DNA of 21,329 nt from Litorimonas sp964435725 (GCA_964435725.1 CAYTAJ010000041.1:1-21329), one strand, 5' to 3'; counted from the stretch's first letter, positions 7,890 through 17,101 are shown. Made by a program: numbers and translations. Notes: a model not told the origin generated them from the sequence alone.

Positions 7890-8345
7890 TCATGCCTTTT
7901 GATCGAATGCCATTTGTGTTGCAGAAAATTGTAATTGTGCCGCGACGGCCTCGCCAACCAAGGCCTCACCAGAGAATTTATAAAACCCACGACGATGTTT
8001 CTCGATACGTGCTTTAACCGTCAATGTGTCGTTCGGATAGACAGGACGACGAAATTTCGCTTGCTCCACGCCGGAGAACGCGATGAAACTTCCATCTTCA
8101 AGCCCTTTGGACAGAGAGACAATAAGCGCCCCCGCCTGAGCTACGGTTTCAATCAACATAACTCCCGGCAGAATGGGCAAATCAGGAAAATGGCCTTTAA
8201 AAAAAGGGGCATCCGCTTTCACATCTGACTCAGCAATTATTGAGGTTTCATCAGCACTCAAAACACGGTCGATAAACAACATCGGATCTCTGTGAGGCAA
8301 ATATGTTTTTACGGTTTCGCGATCTAGTGGAAAGACGTGTACCAT
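7890..8345 (-). CDS. fabZ: (3R)-hydroxyacyl-ACP dehydratase FabZ
   Basis: Dehydrates 3-hydroxyacyl-ACP in fatty acid elongation and so competes with LpxA and LpxD for the same hydroxyacyl-ACP pool, which explains its fixed place among the lpx genes. It is a hot-dog fold protein of 151 residues. The signature LPHRDPMLFIDRV (16-28) is followed by the catalytic pair His52 in FKGHFPDLPILPG and Glu66 in ETVAQAGA. ATG at 8345 has a GAGAG ribosome site, and its first base is the last base of the lpxD stop (TAATG), so translation is likely coupled. Confidence 0.96.
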   Translation of the reverse strand: MVHVFPLDRETVKTYLPHRDPMLFIDRVLSADETSIIAESDVKADAPFFKGHFPDLPILPGVMLIETVAQAGALIVSLSKGLEDGSFIAFSGVEQAKFRRPVYPNDTLTVKARIEKHRRGFYKFSGEALVGEAVAAQLQFSATQMAFDQKA

Positions 8346-9343
8346 TACGTATCTCTCTTTGGCTTGGCTGCCAGTTTACGCGTCGCATTGATAACCCGCA
8401 TATGCTCTCTGATCGGCATGGCCGGAATACCGCTCCAAGCCTCCCCTGGGGGAATATCATGCATAACGCCAGCACGTGCCGCTATCATAACATTATCACC
8501 TATGGTCAAATGATCCGCGAGACCGACATTGCCGCCCATTTGTACATTCTCACCAATCGTGCAGCTTCCGGAAATACCAACATGCCCTGCAAGCATAGAA
8601 CCTGCACCAATTTTCACATTATGCGCAATCTGAACAAGGTTATCGACTTTCACATCATCGCCTAGAATTGTGTCCCCAAGCTGGCCGCGGTCTACGCAAG
8701 TCTGAGAGCCGATACTCGCACGATTACCAATGATAACGCGTCCAAGATGTGGGATATCGATAAGTCCCTGCTCGTCTTTGGCTACCCCGAAACCCGCTCC
8801 TCCGATGACGGCACCCGGTTTGATACGACATGCCTCGCCTATTATGCAGTATGAGAGATTTACATTAGACCCAACAACAGTATTGGCCCCTATTTTCACA
8901 CCATGCATAATAATAGAATAAGGGCCGATGCGGGCATTTTCACCAATTGTAACGCCCGGTCCAATGATTGCAGTAGGATGAATATCGGCGGAACTTGAAA
9001 TATCAGACTGCCGCAAAGCAGAGAGTGGTTCCACAAGGCGTTCGCACATTCGTGCGAAATGAGCGCGTGGAGATTTACTGATAATGGGAATAATGCCTTT
9101 TTCGGCAACAAACGGTGCAAGTCTCTCTGTGACTAAACAAGCTGTAGCCTTGGCTGTGTCCAAATCTGATTTTCGGCGTTTGTCTTGTAAAAACGTCAAA
9201 GCGCCAGGCTCTGACCCAGCCAAAGCCGATGGCGCTTCAATCATTTCGTCATAGAAATGAGGCTCTAAATTACCATCCAAGCCTTCTGAAAGCTGCGCTA
9301 AACTCTTCGGGCCTAGCGCAGTATAAAATCTCGGGTCAATCAT
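8345..9343 (-). CDS. lpxD: UDP-3-O-acylglucosamine N-acyltransferase
   Basis: Adds the N-linked 3-hydroxyacyl chain in the third step of lipid A synthesis. An N-terminal uridine-binding domain (about 1-110) is followed by a left-handed beta-helix of hexapeptide repeats. The catalytic histidine is in QIAHNVKIG (His241 from this start). The C-terminus ends in a short Lys/Arg-rich tail. ATGs occur at 9349 and 9343. I chose 9343 (332 residues) because a GGGTGA ribosome site is 6 bases before it, whereas it abuts the first ATG; the alternative adds only Met-His. skp ends 23 bp upstream and the stop overlaps fabZ by 1 base. Confidence 0.94.
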   Translation of the reverse strand: MIDPRFYTALGPKSLAQLSEGLDGNLEPHFYDEMIEAPSALAGSEPGALTFLQDKRRKSDLDTAKATACLVTERLAPFVAEKGIIPIISKSPRAHFARMCERLVEPLSALRQSDISSSADIHPTAIIGPGVTIGENARIGPYSIIMHGVKIGANTVVGSNVNLSYCIIGEACRIKPGAVIGGAGFGVAKDEQGLIDIPHLGRVIIGNRASIGSQTCVDRGQLGDTILGDDVKVDNLVQIAHNVKIGAGSMLAGHVGISGSCTIGENVQMGGNVGLADHLTIGDNVMIAARAGVMHDIPPGEAWSGIPAMPIREHMRVINATRKLAAKPKRDT

Positions 9344-9366
9344 ATGCATTCACCCAAGAAACAGCC

Positions 9367-9936
9367 CTATTTATTGGGCAGACGTTCTCTAACAACGGGC
9401 GTTGTTGTCATTTGTTGGTCGAGACGGCTTAGAACTGTTTGTGTTATGTCTGAAGTTGGGCTTACATATAAGGCTGAATTCCTGTCTAAAACGACATCAG
9501 CATTTCGTTCGGCACCAACTTGATTCACAATCTGAGCAAACTTTTGCATAACTGGAATAATTGCTTTTTGACGCGTAATTTGCATTTCCTGGCTAATTTT
9601 CGCATATTCTTGCTTGAATTTAGCTTCGTCTTTCAAAAGCTGTTCATATTGCGCTTTGAATGTAGGGTTGTTTACCAAATCAGCCTGTTTTTGGCCTTCA
9701 TACTGCGCTCCAAATGTTTTGGCTTTGTTTTGAACAGACGTCAATTTGGCCTGAACTTCGGATGACGCAGATGTCTGAATCGACTGGATTTGAGACGTCA
9801 CATATTTACCGACTTTCGAGTCAGCAATAACTTTTTGAGAATCAACGACCAAAACTGTCTGAGCAAATGCTGAAGCACTCAGTGAAAATGCAGCAAAACA
9901 CCCAAGCGCAGCGGCGCGAATAACTTTATTAAACAT
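9367..9936 (-). CDS. skp: Periplasmic OmpH/Skp-family chaperone
   Basis: A periplasmic holdase that keeps unfolded outer-membrane proteins soluble on their way to BamA. Residues 1-25 form a signal peptide (Lys/Arg, hydrophobic core, cleavage after AFA, mature Gln26). The mature start TVLVVDSQKVIADSKVGKYV is typical of the family, and the middle (about 50-135) is rich in Lys, Gln and Glu and strongly helical, as expected of the tentacle arms. The tail from about 165 is disordered-looking. At 189 residues the length is typical. It starts 2 bp after bamA, with an AAGG ribosome site. Confidence 0.88.
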   Translation of the reverse strand: MFNKVIRAAALGCFAAFSLSASAFAQTVLVVDSQKVIADSKVGKYVTSQIQSIQTSASSEVQAKLTSVQNKAKTFGAQYEGQKQADLVNNPTFKAQYEQLLKDEAKFKQEYAKISQEMQITRQKAIIPVMQKFAQIVNQVGAERNADVVLDRNSALYVSPTSDITQTVLSRLDQQMTTTPVVRERLPNK

Positions 9937-9938
9937 AA

Positions 9939-12524
9939 TTAGAACCTTGTACGGGTTGTGAATTGGAATGACTCACGGTCATCGAAATCAAACTGTCTAA
10001 GTGGTTTGGTGAAGTCGAAACGGATCGGACCGAACGGACTTTCCCAGAAAACGGATGCCCCCAGCATGGCACGCATAGCAAGGCTATCGATACTCCGCTG
10101 GCATATAATGACTGTATTGGGGTCTCCATCATCAACAATATTACCACATGACTCGTTAGTCGTAACACTGGTAGTATTGGTAAATTGAATAACATCAATC
10201 TTTGCATCATCATCCAATAAGCCAACAGTACCAGCTTCAGTCCATACACTAGCTAACAAATTTGGTACGCCAACAGGAAAACTCACCTCCGCAGCAGCTA
10301 AGGCAAACGCATTTCCGCCAAGAGCATTAAGGCGTGGATTTCTTATGGTTGTTCCAACGGCGGCAAAATCTTCTGCTGTTGCAACTTCTCCAGTCTCACC
10401 GTTTACAAAAACATTTCTAGGTCCAATGCCTGCATTATCATAACCTCGGAAATCAAAGTTACCTTTAAAATAGCGATCATTAATGGTCACGCTATCACCA
10501 CCCCATCCGCGAATATAACCACCTGCGAGTGTGGCACTCGCAATAACATTTTTATAAAGCCCCTTATAAGCATTGGCACGAACATCCGTTCGCAAATATT
10601 TCACGTCACCTCCGACACCAGCCAAGTCTTGACTAAAACGGACATCAAAACCACCCGTTGGTGTAATAGGGTCATTCCGGCGATCCCAAGCAAAAGTATA
10701 TCCAAGGATAGAGGAAAGACGACCGCCTGCCTGTTCACATAATGATAATGTTTGAGTGTCTGCTGGCGATATACCTTCTCCGTTAATAAGAGCGTTCCTT
10801 AAAGCCGGACACTCATTTTCGCGTAAGAATGAAATGTCTTCTTGACGAAGTGAATAACGCGTCGTCAGCGAAGTGTTTTCCGTTAATGGGAAAGCCAACG
10901 TGACTTGCCCCCCTGTTCTGGACTGACGGAACCCAGCTTCTTGCAAAAAGTCAATTGTTACATCGAACAACTCAATACCAGCCGCGAGGTTACGGCCTAA
11001 AAATCTTGGTTCTGTAAAGCGCAGGTCAATTTCGCGCCTATTGGATGAGGCCCGGATAACAAAGCGCATTAATTGTCCACGTCCTCTTAGGTTCCTTTGA
11101 GTAATCGATAAATCGACAAGGAAAGCATCCGCCGACGAGAAACCGGCAGAGAAGCTCAATTCACCCGTCGGTTGCTCTTTAACGGCCACTTCAACGACAG
11201 CACGATCAGGCGCAGAGCCCTGCGTTTCAGTAATTTCCACTTCTTCAAAGAAACGAAGTGCGCGCACGCGATTTCTTGAACGATCTAAAAGGATGCGGTT
11301 AAAGGCATCGCCTTCGACCAGTTCCATTTCACGACGAATAACATAGTCCAATGTCGTCGTGTTCCCGACAATATCGATACGTTCGATGTAAACGCGTGGG
11401 CCTTCAACAACATTGAAAACGAGATCGACCGTCTTAGTTTCACGATTACGCCGAATATCAGGCTGAATATCAACGAAAGCATAGCCAGTCGTACCGGCTG
11501 CAAAGTTAAGCGTATCAATAGCGTCTTCAACCAAGCTGGCATTATAGATTTCGCCCGTCTGAATGCGAAGAAGGCGTTCTAAGAATTCCGGATCGAGCTC
11601 ATCCAATTGCGTTTCAACACTGATGTCTCCCCAACGATATTCCTCACCCTCATCAATCGTGAATGTAATATAGAAATCTTCTTGATCTGGGGTCAGTTCT
11701 GCGACCGCTGAAATTACACGAAAATCTGCGAAACCGCGATTGGTGTAATAGGTTCTTAGCTGCTCTCTATCGAACTCTAGGCGACCAGGGTCGTAATTAT
11801 CATTAGAGCTAAAGAACTTATACCAAGCGGACTCAGCCGTTGCGATTTCTTTACGCAACAAACGGTCAGGATATTCTGCGTTGCCAATAAAATTGATCCG
11901 CTTAACGCCCGTCACAGGGCCTTCGGTGATTTCGAAAATCAAATCGACACGGTTTTGAGGTTGCTGCACAACTTTCGGCGTAACGGTAGCAGCAAATCGA
12001 CCGGATTGACGATAAAGCTCAATTATGCGCTGAACATCTGACTGAACGTTTGAACGAGAAAAAATAGAGCGTGGTTCCGCATCAATTTCATCCGTAATCT
12101 TATCAGTCTTGAGAGATTTATTTCCTTCAAGGATAACACGGTTGATGATTGGATTTTCAATAACTTGTATGAGAACATTGCCATCACGCGGGTCAATCGC
12201 GACATCGGCAAACAAGCCTGTCGCGTAGAGGGTCTTTACGGACGTATCGATACGAGACTCGCTGTAAGGGTCGCCCGGAGCGATCAACAAGTAAGACGCG
12301 ACTGTATTGGCTTCAACGCGCTCATTCCCTTGCACTTGAATAGACTTAATTACAGTCGGTGCTGGAATAGGGGCCGGCGCTTGCGCCTCATCTTGTGCAA
12401 CGGCGTTAAAAGCTACAAAAAACAATGCCGCCACTATGCATAAGAGAAGTACAAGCCGATGTTTAATAACAGCTTTCAAGTCTATAGCGTTATATCTCGT
12501 GACTGAGTGCATTAGGACGTCCAT
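9939..12524 (-). CDS. bamA: Outer-membrane protein assembly factor BamA (Omp85)
   Basis: The central beta-barrel of the BAM complex, which inserts outer-membrane proteins. A signal peptide with a hydrophobic run at about 23-40 is cleaved probably after AVA43. POTRA domains follow from IKSIQVQGNERVEANTV to about residue 430. A 16-strand barrel then runs to the C-terminal Phe861 (FQFTTRTRF). The loop-6 motif is FRGY at 692-695 (canonical VRGF/Y). Two predicted loops carry Cys pairs, including Cys793/Cys808. The rseP TAA is directly followed by the ATG at 12524; a second ATG at 12512 has a better-placed GGA and also leaves a full signal peptide, so the start is uncertain by 4 residues. Confidence 0.95.
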   Translation of the reverse strand: MDVLMHSVTRYNAIDLKAVIKHRLVLLLCIVAALFFVAFNAVAQDEAQAPAPIPAPTVIKSIQVQGNERVEANTVASYLLIAPGDPYSESRIDTSVKTLYATGLFADVAIDPRDGNVLIQVIENPIINRVILEGNKSLKTDKITDEIDAEPRSIFSRSNVQSDVQRIIELYRQSGRFAATVTPKVVQQPQNRVDLIFEITEGPVTGVKRINFIGNAEYPDRLLRKEIATAESAWYKFFSSNDNYDPGRLEFDREQLRTYYTNRGFADFRVISAVAELTPDQEDFYITFTIDEGEEYRWGDISVETQLDELDPEFLERLLRIQTGEIYNASLVEDAIDTLNFAAGTTGYAFVDIQPDIRRNRETKTVDLVFNVVEGPRVYIERIDIVGNTTTLDYVIRREMELVEGDAFNRILLDRSRNRVRALRFFEEVEITETQGSAPDRAVVEVAVKEQPTGELSFSAGFSSADAFLVDLSITQRNLRGRGQLMRFVIRASSNRREIDLRFTEPRFLGRNLAAGIELFDVTIDFLQEAGFRQSRTGGQVTLAFPLTENTSLTTRYSLRQEDISFLRENECPALRNALINGEGISPADTQTLSLCEQAGGRLSSILGYTFAWDRRNDPITPTGGFDVRFSQDLAGVGGDVKYLRTDVRANAYKGLYKNVIASATLAGGYIRGWGGDSVTINDRYFKGNFDFRGYDNAGIGPRNVFVNGETGEVATAEDFAAVGTTIRNPRLNALGGNAFALAAAEVSFPVGVPNLLASVWTEAGTVGLLDDDAKIDVIQFTNTTSVTTNESCGNIVDDGDPNTVIICQRSIDSLAMRAMLGASVFWESPFGPIRFDFTKPLRQFDFDDRESFQFTTRTRF

Positions 12525-13718
12525 TTAGGAAAAGAAACTACTCACGTAGTTGATATCATTAATCGTGAGAGCGACGAAAAGTGTAAGCAATACGGCAAAA
12601 CCAATTCGGAACCCAAACTCCTGTTTTTCTTGACTAAGCGGACGACCCGCAACCGCTTCATAAGCGTAGTAAACCAAATGTCCACCATCCAAGACGGGAA
12701 TAGGCATTAAATTTGCGATACCTAAGCCAATTGAGATAACCGCGGCGAGTTGAATCAGCTGTAAAACAAGCGCTCTCATCCTCTCACCAAACGGTCTTTC
12801 CGCATTCGCAGCATTAACAGCGGTTTTTCCGGTTATCGTCGCAATTTTAACAACACTGCCGAGTTGATCTCCATTTTCCTTACCTTGGAACAGCCGTGCA
12901 ACATAGGTCCCGGTCATAGAAAAGGTTTCACCTAAACGACCAACGCCATAACCAAGCGCTTCTAGAGGGCCATATTCATCGCGAATAAGCTCACTATTTA
13001 TATCTGTGCTAACCCCTAAAAACCCTGTTGTAGACTTCCCTCCGGCAAAATCACGACGGCTTTCACGACGTGGGGCCACCGTGAGTTCAATCTGTTCACC
13101 CGCCCTTTCAATGACAGTTTGGATGTCAGTATCGCTTCGAAGGACGACATATTTCGATAATTCAGAAAATCTGGAAACATCACGGCCATCCATCGTCAAT
13201 ATTTTATCTCCGGGTTGGAGCCCTGCCGCCTCCGCTGCGCTCCCGGGCGTTATCTCACCAATGACAGAAGGACGATCATAGGTGCCAATCCCAATGGCAA
13301 AACCGGCAAAAATTATGATAGCCAAGAGGAAATTCGCTATTGGCCCCGCCAAAACGACTAAAGCCCGCTGCCAGACGGGGCGGAAATGGAAAATATCCTC
13401 AACGCCCTTCCCTGTTTCAGCCTGAACTTGCGCCTTTATCCGTTCAAGTTCTTCAATGTCGGGATTACTGGCGCCTGACGCATCGCCTGTGAATTTGACA
13501 TAGCCACCTAAGGGTATCTGAGCAATCATCCATTCTGTCCCGCTCTTGGCTTTGCGTTTCCAAATGGGTTTCCCGAAGCCAATAGAAAACCGATCTACGG
13601 AAATACCGAAGAACCGGCCAACGCTGTAATGACCAAGCTCGTGGAAAAAAACGAGGAAGGACAACACAACGAGAAAACTCGTTATAAAAATCACGATATC
13701 TACAAAGCTGGAAAGCAT
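12525..13718 (-). CDS. rseP: Site-2 intramembrane zinc metalloprotease RseP
   Basis: Cleaves membrane-anchored regulators or leftover signal peptides in the inner membrane. The active-site helix has HELGH at 26-30 and the third ligand is Asp344 in NLMPIPVLDGGH (336-347). One PDZ domain is visible around residues 145-215, whereas the E. coli protein has two. C-terminal membrane helices follow. From ATG 13718 the length is 397 residues and the N-terminus fits the family. The frame is open to a GTG at 13766, which lies in a 7-bp hairpin; neither start has a good ribosome site. bamA follows with no gap, supporting an envelope-biogenesis role. Confidence 0.92.
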   Translation of the reverse strand: MLSSFVDIVIFITSFLVVLSFLVFFHELGHYSVGRFFGISVDRFSIGFGKPIWKRKAKSGTEWMIAQIPLGGYVKFTGDASGASNPDIEELERIKAQVQAETGKGVEDIFHFRPVWQRALVVLAGPIANFLLAIIIFAGFAIGIGTYDRPSVIGEITPGSAAEAAGLQPGDKILTMDGRDVSRFSELSKYVVLRSDTDIQTVIERAGEQIELTVAPRRESRRDFAGGKSTTGFLGVSTDINSELIRDEYGPLEALGYGVGRLGETFSMTGTYVARLFQGKENGDQLGSVVKIATITGKTAVNAANAERPFGERMRALVLQLIQLAAVISIGLGIANLMPIPVLDGGHLVYYAYEAVAGRPLSQEKQEFGFRIGFAVLLTLFVALTINDINYVSSFFS

Positions 13719-13753
13719 AGCGCGGTTTAGATATGTCCCTTTATTCGAATCCA

Positions 13754-13797
13754 CTGACGTCTTCACGTCAGAACAAAAAGGGTTTGCCCGTTTTTTT
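13754..13797 (-). other. Two hairpins in the dxr-rseP gap
   Basis: Just after the dxr stop the minus strand has an A-run, a small GGG/CCC stem (13780-13789) and a T-run, resembling a weak bidirectional terminator. It is followed by a perfect 7-bp hairpin, CTGACGT GAAG ACGTCAG (13771-13754). The possible GTG start of rseP at 13766 falls inside the second hairpin. Likely roles are attenuation or a processing point separating the rpsB-dxr and rseP-lpxB halves; function is inferred. Confidence 0.45.
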
Positions 13798-13800
13798 GGC

Positions 13801-14973
13801 TTATAACAAGTTTACAATATGCTCATGTGCAGTGCGCCGGGCTCGCTCGTCTGTTGCGAGAATTTCTTCAATCGCCTGATCAGGTTGAGAAAAGTCAGCT
13901 TCATCAGATACGCTCTCCAAGGTTCGTTCGACTGTTTCTGCGATTTGGAGAAAACCAATCTTTTCTTGCAAAAAGGCGTCTACAGCGACTTCATTTGCTG
14001 CATTCAGCGTATTTTGCGCTTTTCCCCCTGCAATAAGCGCTTCTCTCGCCAACCGCAGAGCCGGAAAACGCTCTGTATCCGGTTCAAAAAACGTCAATCC
14101 CGAAATTTTGGCAAAATCTAAACGCTCAACAGGCGCCTCAATTCGCGCAGGCCACCCCATGGCATAGGCTATAGGCGTGCGCATATCCGGCGACCCCATT
14201 TGCGAAAGGACAGATCCATCAATATATTCCACCATGGAGTGAATAATCGACTGCGGATGGATGATGACATCAATCTCTTCGGAGGGGCGGTCAAAAATAT
14301 AACTCGCTTCAATAAGCTCCAACCCTTTATTCATCAAACTCGCAGAGTCTATCGTAATTTTTGCGCCCATATCCCAAACCGGATGATTGAGAGCATCCGC
14401 GCGTGTAACAGATTTAAGAGCGTCACGGCTTAGCTCTCTAAAGGGTCCACCGCTCGCCGTTAAAATGAGACGTCGTACGCCTTTTCGGTCTTCTTCCAAA
14501 ACTTGGAAAATCGCATTATGCTCACTATCAACGGGTAAAAGCGTTGCACCGTGGCGTTTGACTTCGGCCATGAAATGCTCGCCCGCGCAGACAAGACACT
14601 CTTTATTCGCAAGCCCAATATGGTGCCCTTGTTTTACAGCTTCGAGTGTTGGTTCTAATCCCGCTGCACCCATTATGGCGGCCATGGTGAAATCGGCTTC
14701 CATTGACGCGGCTTCAACCAGAGCTTCTGGACCCAATCCGATTTTCACGGAGGTTCCTGCAAGCAAGTCTTCCAACAGCTTTCCTTGTGTTTCGTCTGCA
14801 AGAGCTACAAAGTCAGCGTTAAATTTAATGGCTTGTGCGGCAAGCTTTTCAGCACTGCGGCAGGCTGTCAATGCGATAATGTCATAAGTCCCCGGAGCCG
14901 CTCGAGACACAATATCCAATGTGCTTTCGCCTATTGATCCTGTGGACCCTAATACGGAAATGCGCTTCGTCAT
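13801..14973 (-). CDS. dxr: 1-deoxy-D-xylulose 5-phosphate reductoisomerase
   Basis: Converts DXP to MEP with NADPH, the committed step of the non-mevalonate isoprenoid route that supplies UppS and quinone side chains. The NADPH-binding loop GSTGSIG is at 9-15. Metal and substrate residues include Asp149 and Glu151 in LLPVDSEHNAIFQ and Glu219 in SLMNKGLELIEA; LANKE (121-125) and IIHPQSIIHSMVEY (237-250) are also family marks. I chose ATG 14973 (390 residues) because it gives the standard MTKRISVLGSTG start and lies 4 bp after the cdsA stop, although no clear ribosome site is seen. The open frame extends into cdsA but that is unlikely to be translated. Confidence 0.95.
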   Translation of the reverse strand: MTKRISVLGSTGSIGESTLDIVSRAAPGTYDIIALTACRSAEKLAAQAIKFNADFVALADETQGKLLEDLLAGTSVKIGLGPEALVEAASMEADFTMAAIMGAAGLEPTLEAVKQGHHIGLANKECLVCAGEHFMAEVKRHGATLLPVDSEHNAIFQVLEEDRKGVRRLILTASGGPFRELSRDALKSVTRADALNHPVWDMGAKITIDSASLMNKGLELIEASYIFDRPSEEIDVIIHPQSIIHSMVEYIDGSVLSQMGSPDMRTPIAYAMGWPARIEAPVERLDFAKISGLTFFEPDTERFPALRLAREALIAGGKAQNTLNAANEVAVDAFLQEKIGFLQIAETVERTLESVSDEADFSQPDQAIEEILATDERARRTAHEHIVNLL

Positions 14974-14977
14974 CAGA

Positions 14978-15811
14978 TTAAATGGGCCAAGCCGCTGGTA
15001 TAATTGATATAATAAGCCCGAAACCAACCGCCGCCAGCATCAAGCTGTCTAAGCGATCCAGCAGTCCGCCATGGCCCGGCAATAGGTCGCCTGTGTCTTT
15101 GACCTCTAATTGGCGCTTCAAACCACTCTCTAGCAAATCGCCACCAACACTCAGTAGGACAACCGGAATTGCCATGAGCAGACCAAAAAAGAAGGAGTTG
15201 AAGATAAAGCTTGTCGCAACACCTCCCAGTATAACAGCAAAGATCAAACCGCTGAAAAAACCCGACCAAGTTTTGTTCGGTGACAATTTGGGAGACAATT
15301 TTGGACCTTTGAAATAACTCCCACCAAAATATGCGCCCACATCTGCAGCTACAACAACGAGGACAATATATATAACCGTCTGAAAGCCAGCAGTGTTAAA
15401 CCCAACTTCATTTCCACGCAGGCCAATAAGTGTCAGACAGGGAATGAGAATATAAAGCGCACCAAGGCCCGCCCAAAGACTACCACCGCGTCTCAGTCGC
15501 TCACCCGCACAAATGGCGGCACAGATTAACGCTGTAAGAATAGCGTAGAGCCATAAGCCTTGAACCACATAAATACTCGCAATCGCAATACCAAATAAGG
15601 GAAGCCAATAAGCCAAACGCGTGGGTTGGAGGTCGGACATCCGAACCCATTCATACATCATACGCCCACTAAACAGGACCGCCAAAGCAGCCCAGAGCCA
15701 GCCACCAAAATAGAAAGGGGCTATACATACCGCTGCCAGGACAACAGCGGAAACAAAACGAACCCCGAGGTTTTTCCAAGTCTTTTTGGGCGTAACCGCG
15801 GCAGTATCCAT
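14978..15811 (-). CDS. cdsA: Phosphatidate cytidylyltransferase (CDP-diglyceride synthase)
   Basis: Makes CDP-diacylglycerol from phosphatidate and CTP in the inner membrane, the precursor of all phospholipids. The 277-residue protein has about eight hydrophobic segments. The full CTP_transf_1 signature is at 229-255: SGLKR, VKDTG, LPGHGG and LDRLD in the expected spacing. The conserved KLSPNKTWSG precedes it at 175-184. ATG at 15811 follows the uppS stop by 1 bp, with GGAAG about 10 bases upstream as a ribosome site. The dxr ATG follows after 4 bp. Confidence 0.95.
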   Translation of the reverse strand: MDTAAVTPKKTWKNLGVRFVSAVVLAAVCIAPFYFGGWLWAALAVLFSGRMMYEWVRMSDLQPTRLAYWLPLFGIAIASIYVVQGLWLYAILTALICAAICAGERLRRGGSLWAGLGALYILIPCLTLIGLRGNEVGFNTAGFQTVIYIVLVVVAADVGAYFGGSYFKGPKLSPKLSPNKTWSGFFSGLIFAVILGGVATSFIFNSFFFGLLMAIPVVLLSVGGDLLESGLKRQLEVKDTGDLLPGHGGLLDRLDSLMLAAVGFGLIISIIPAAWPI

Positions 15812-15812
15812 T

Positions 15813-16541
15813 TTATGCCACTTCCGACGAATTTAGGTTACCAAAGCGTCTTTCACGCCTTTGGAATTCCAAAATCGCCGCTTCAAGGTCTTGCTTGGAA
15901 AAATCCGGCCATAGCACATCTGTGAAAACAAACTCGGCATAAGCGGCTTGCCAGAGCAGAAAATTACTGACGCGCATTTCACCACTCGTTCGAATAACGA
16001 GGTCAGGATCCGGCAAGCCGAAGCTGTCCAGATAGCTCTCAATGATGTCTTCTGTGAGAGTTTCTGCGGTATGACCTGATAACATCGCTTTTTTAGTCGC
16101 ACGAATGAGCTCGTCACGTCCGCCATAGTTAAAGGCAATATTCAGGGAAAACTCTGTATTTTTCTCTGTTGTCGTTTGAACGCGATTTATGAGGGATATC
16201 AAATCCGGCTTCAGACCTTCACGTGAGCCCATAATACGAATGCGAACACCGCGTTCGTGAAGCGTTGCGAGGTCTTGCTCAACATATTCACGTAAAAGCG
16301 TGAAGAGTGCCGTAATTTCCGCTTTAGGGCGTGACCAGTTTTCGGTTGAAAAACTGTAGAGCGTTAAGCACTTAACACCCATTTCGGAGGCATCTTCGAC
16401 AATGCGTCGAACGGTTTTGACGCCGGCTTGATGACCGAACACACGGGGACGATGACGGGCTTGCGCCCAACGACCATTGCCATCCATAATAATGGCAATA
16501 TGTTCCGGAAATCGGGATTGATATGTCTGAGAGAGACCCAA
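15813..16541 (-). CDS. uppS: Undecaprenyl diphosphate synthase (cis-prenyltransferase)
   Basis: Extends farnesyl diphosphate with isopentenyl units to undecaprenyl diphosphate, the lipid carrier for peptidoglycan and O-antigen. The signature HIAIIMDGNGRWA contains the catalytic Asp20; SFSTENWSRP, AFNYGGRDEL and the C-terminal PDPDLVIRTSGE and FVFTDVLWPDF are also diagnostic. At 242 residues the length is normal. The start is a TTG at 16541, 2 bp after the frr stop: AGGT in the last frr codons is 6 bases upstream, and no ATG or GTG lies in frame before the IIMDGNG motif. Confidence 0.95.
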   Translation of the reverse strand: MGLSQTYQSRFPEHIAIIMDGNGRWAQARHRPRVFGHQAGVKTVRRIVEDASEMGVKCLTLYSFSTENWSRPKAEITALFTLLREYVEQDLATLHERGVRIRIMGSREGLKPDLISLINRVQTTTEKNTEFSLNIAFNYGGRDELIRATKKAMLSGHTAETLTEDIIESYLDSFGLPDPDLVIRTSGEMRVSNFLLWQAAYAEFVFTDVLWPDFSKQDLEAAILEFQRRERRFGNLNSSEVA

Positions 16542-16543
16542 GC

Positions 16544-17101
16544 TTAGACCTGCATAATCTCTTCTGATTTCGTCCCCAAAATCTTATCGATTTCAGCGAT
16601 CACATCATCGGTCGCTTTTTGCACGTCACCTTCATGTGCTTTCTGTTCATCCTCAGAAATCTCTTTTTCTTTTTCGAGTTTCTTGAGTGTATCCATTGCA
16701 TCTCTTCGCACATTTCGGACGGCAATTTTGGCATTTTCAGCATATTGCCCCGCAACTTTCGTCAGGTCACGACGACGCTCTTCTGTAAGGGGCGGCATCG
16801 GAATACGCAAAGTTTGCCCGTCAGTGACAGGATTTAGGCCCAAAGAGCTTTGTCGCAATGCTTTCTCAACGGACGCCACCATCGTTTTGTCCCACACACT
16901 CACCATTAACATACGAGACTCTGGCACGCTGACAGAGCCCACTTGATTAAGTGGCATGTCGGAACCGTAGGCATTCACAGTCACATTATCCAATAATGCT
17001 GCATTGGCTCGGCCCGTGCGCAAGCCGGAGAATTCGGTGCGCAAAGCGGTGACGGCTCCGTCCATTCTTTTGCGGTAATCCGCGATGTTAAAATCTGCCA
17101 T
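16544..17101 (-). CDS. frr: Ribosome recycling factor
   Basis: Splits post-termination ribosomes together with EF-G. The 185-residue length and the pattern are standard: FSGLRTGRAN (24-33), LNQVGSVSVPESRMLMVSVWD, LRIPMPPLTEERRRDLTK and a long charged helix, forming the three-helix bundle plus beta domain. ATG at 17101 has GGAGA 5-6 bases upstream. It lies 45 bp after pyrH, and uppS begins 2 bp after it. Confidence 0.97.
   Translation of the reverse strand: MADFNIADYRKRMDGAVTALRTEFSGLRTGRANAALLDNVTVNAYGSDMPLNQVGSVSVPESRMLMVSVWDKTMVASVEKALRQSSLGLNPVTDGQTLRIPMPPLTEERRRDLTKVAGQYAENAKIAVRNVRRDAMDTLKKLEKEKEISEDEQKAHEGDVQKATDDVIAEIDKILGTKSEEIMQV

Noticed and set aside
14387..14887. 166-codon open frame antisense to dxr
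   Set aside because: Low-complexity translation without a domain, fully inside a well-supported gene; a shadow of its codon use.
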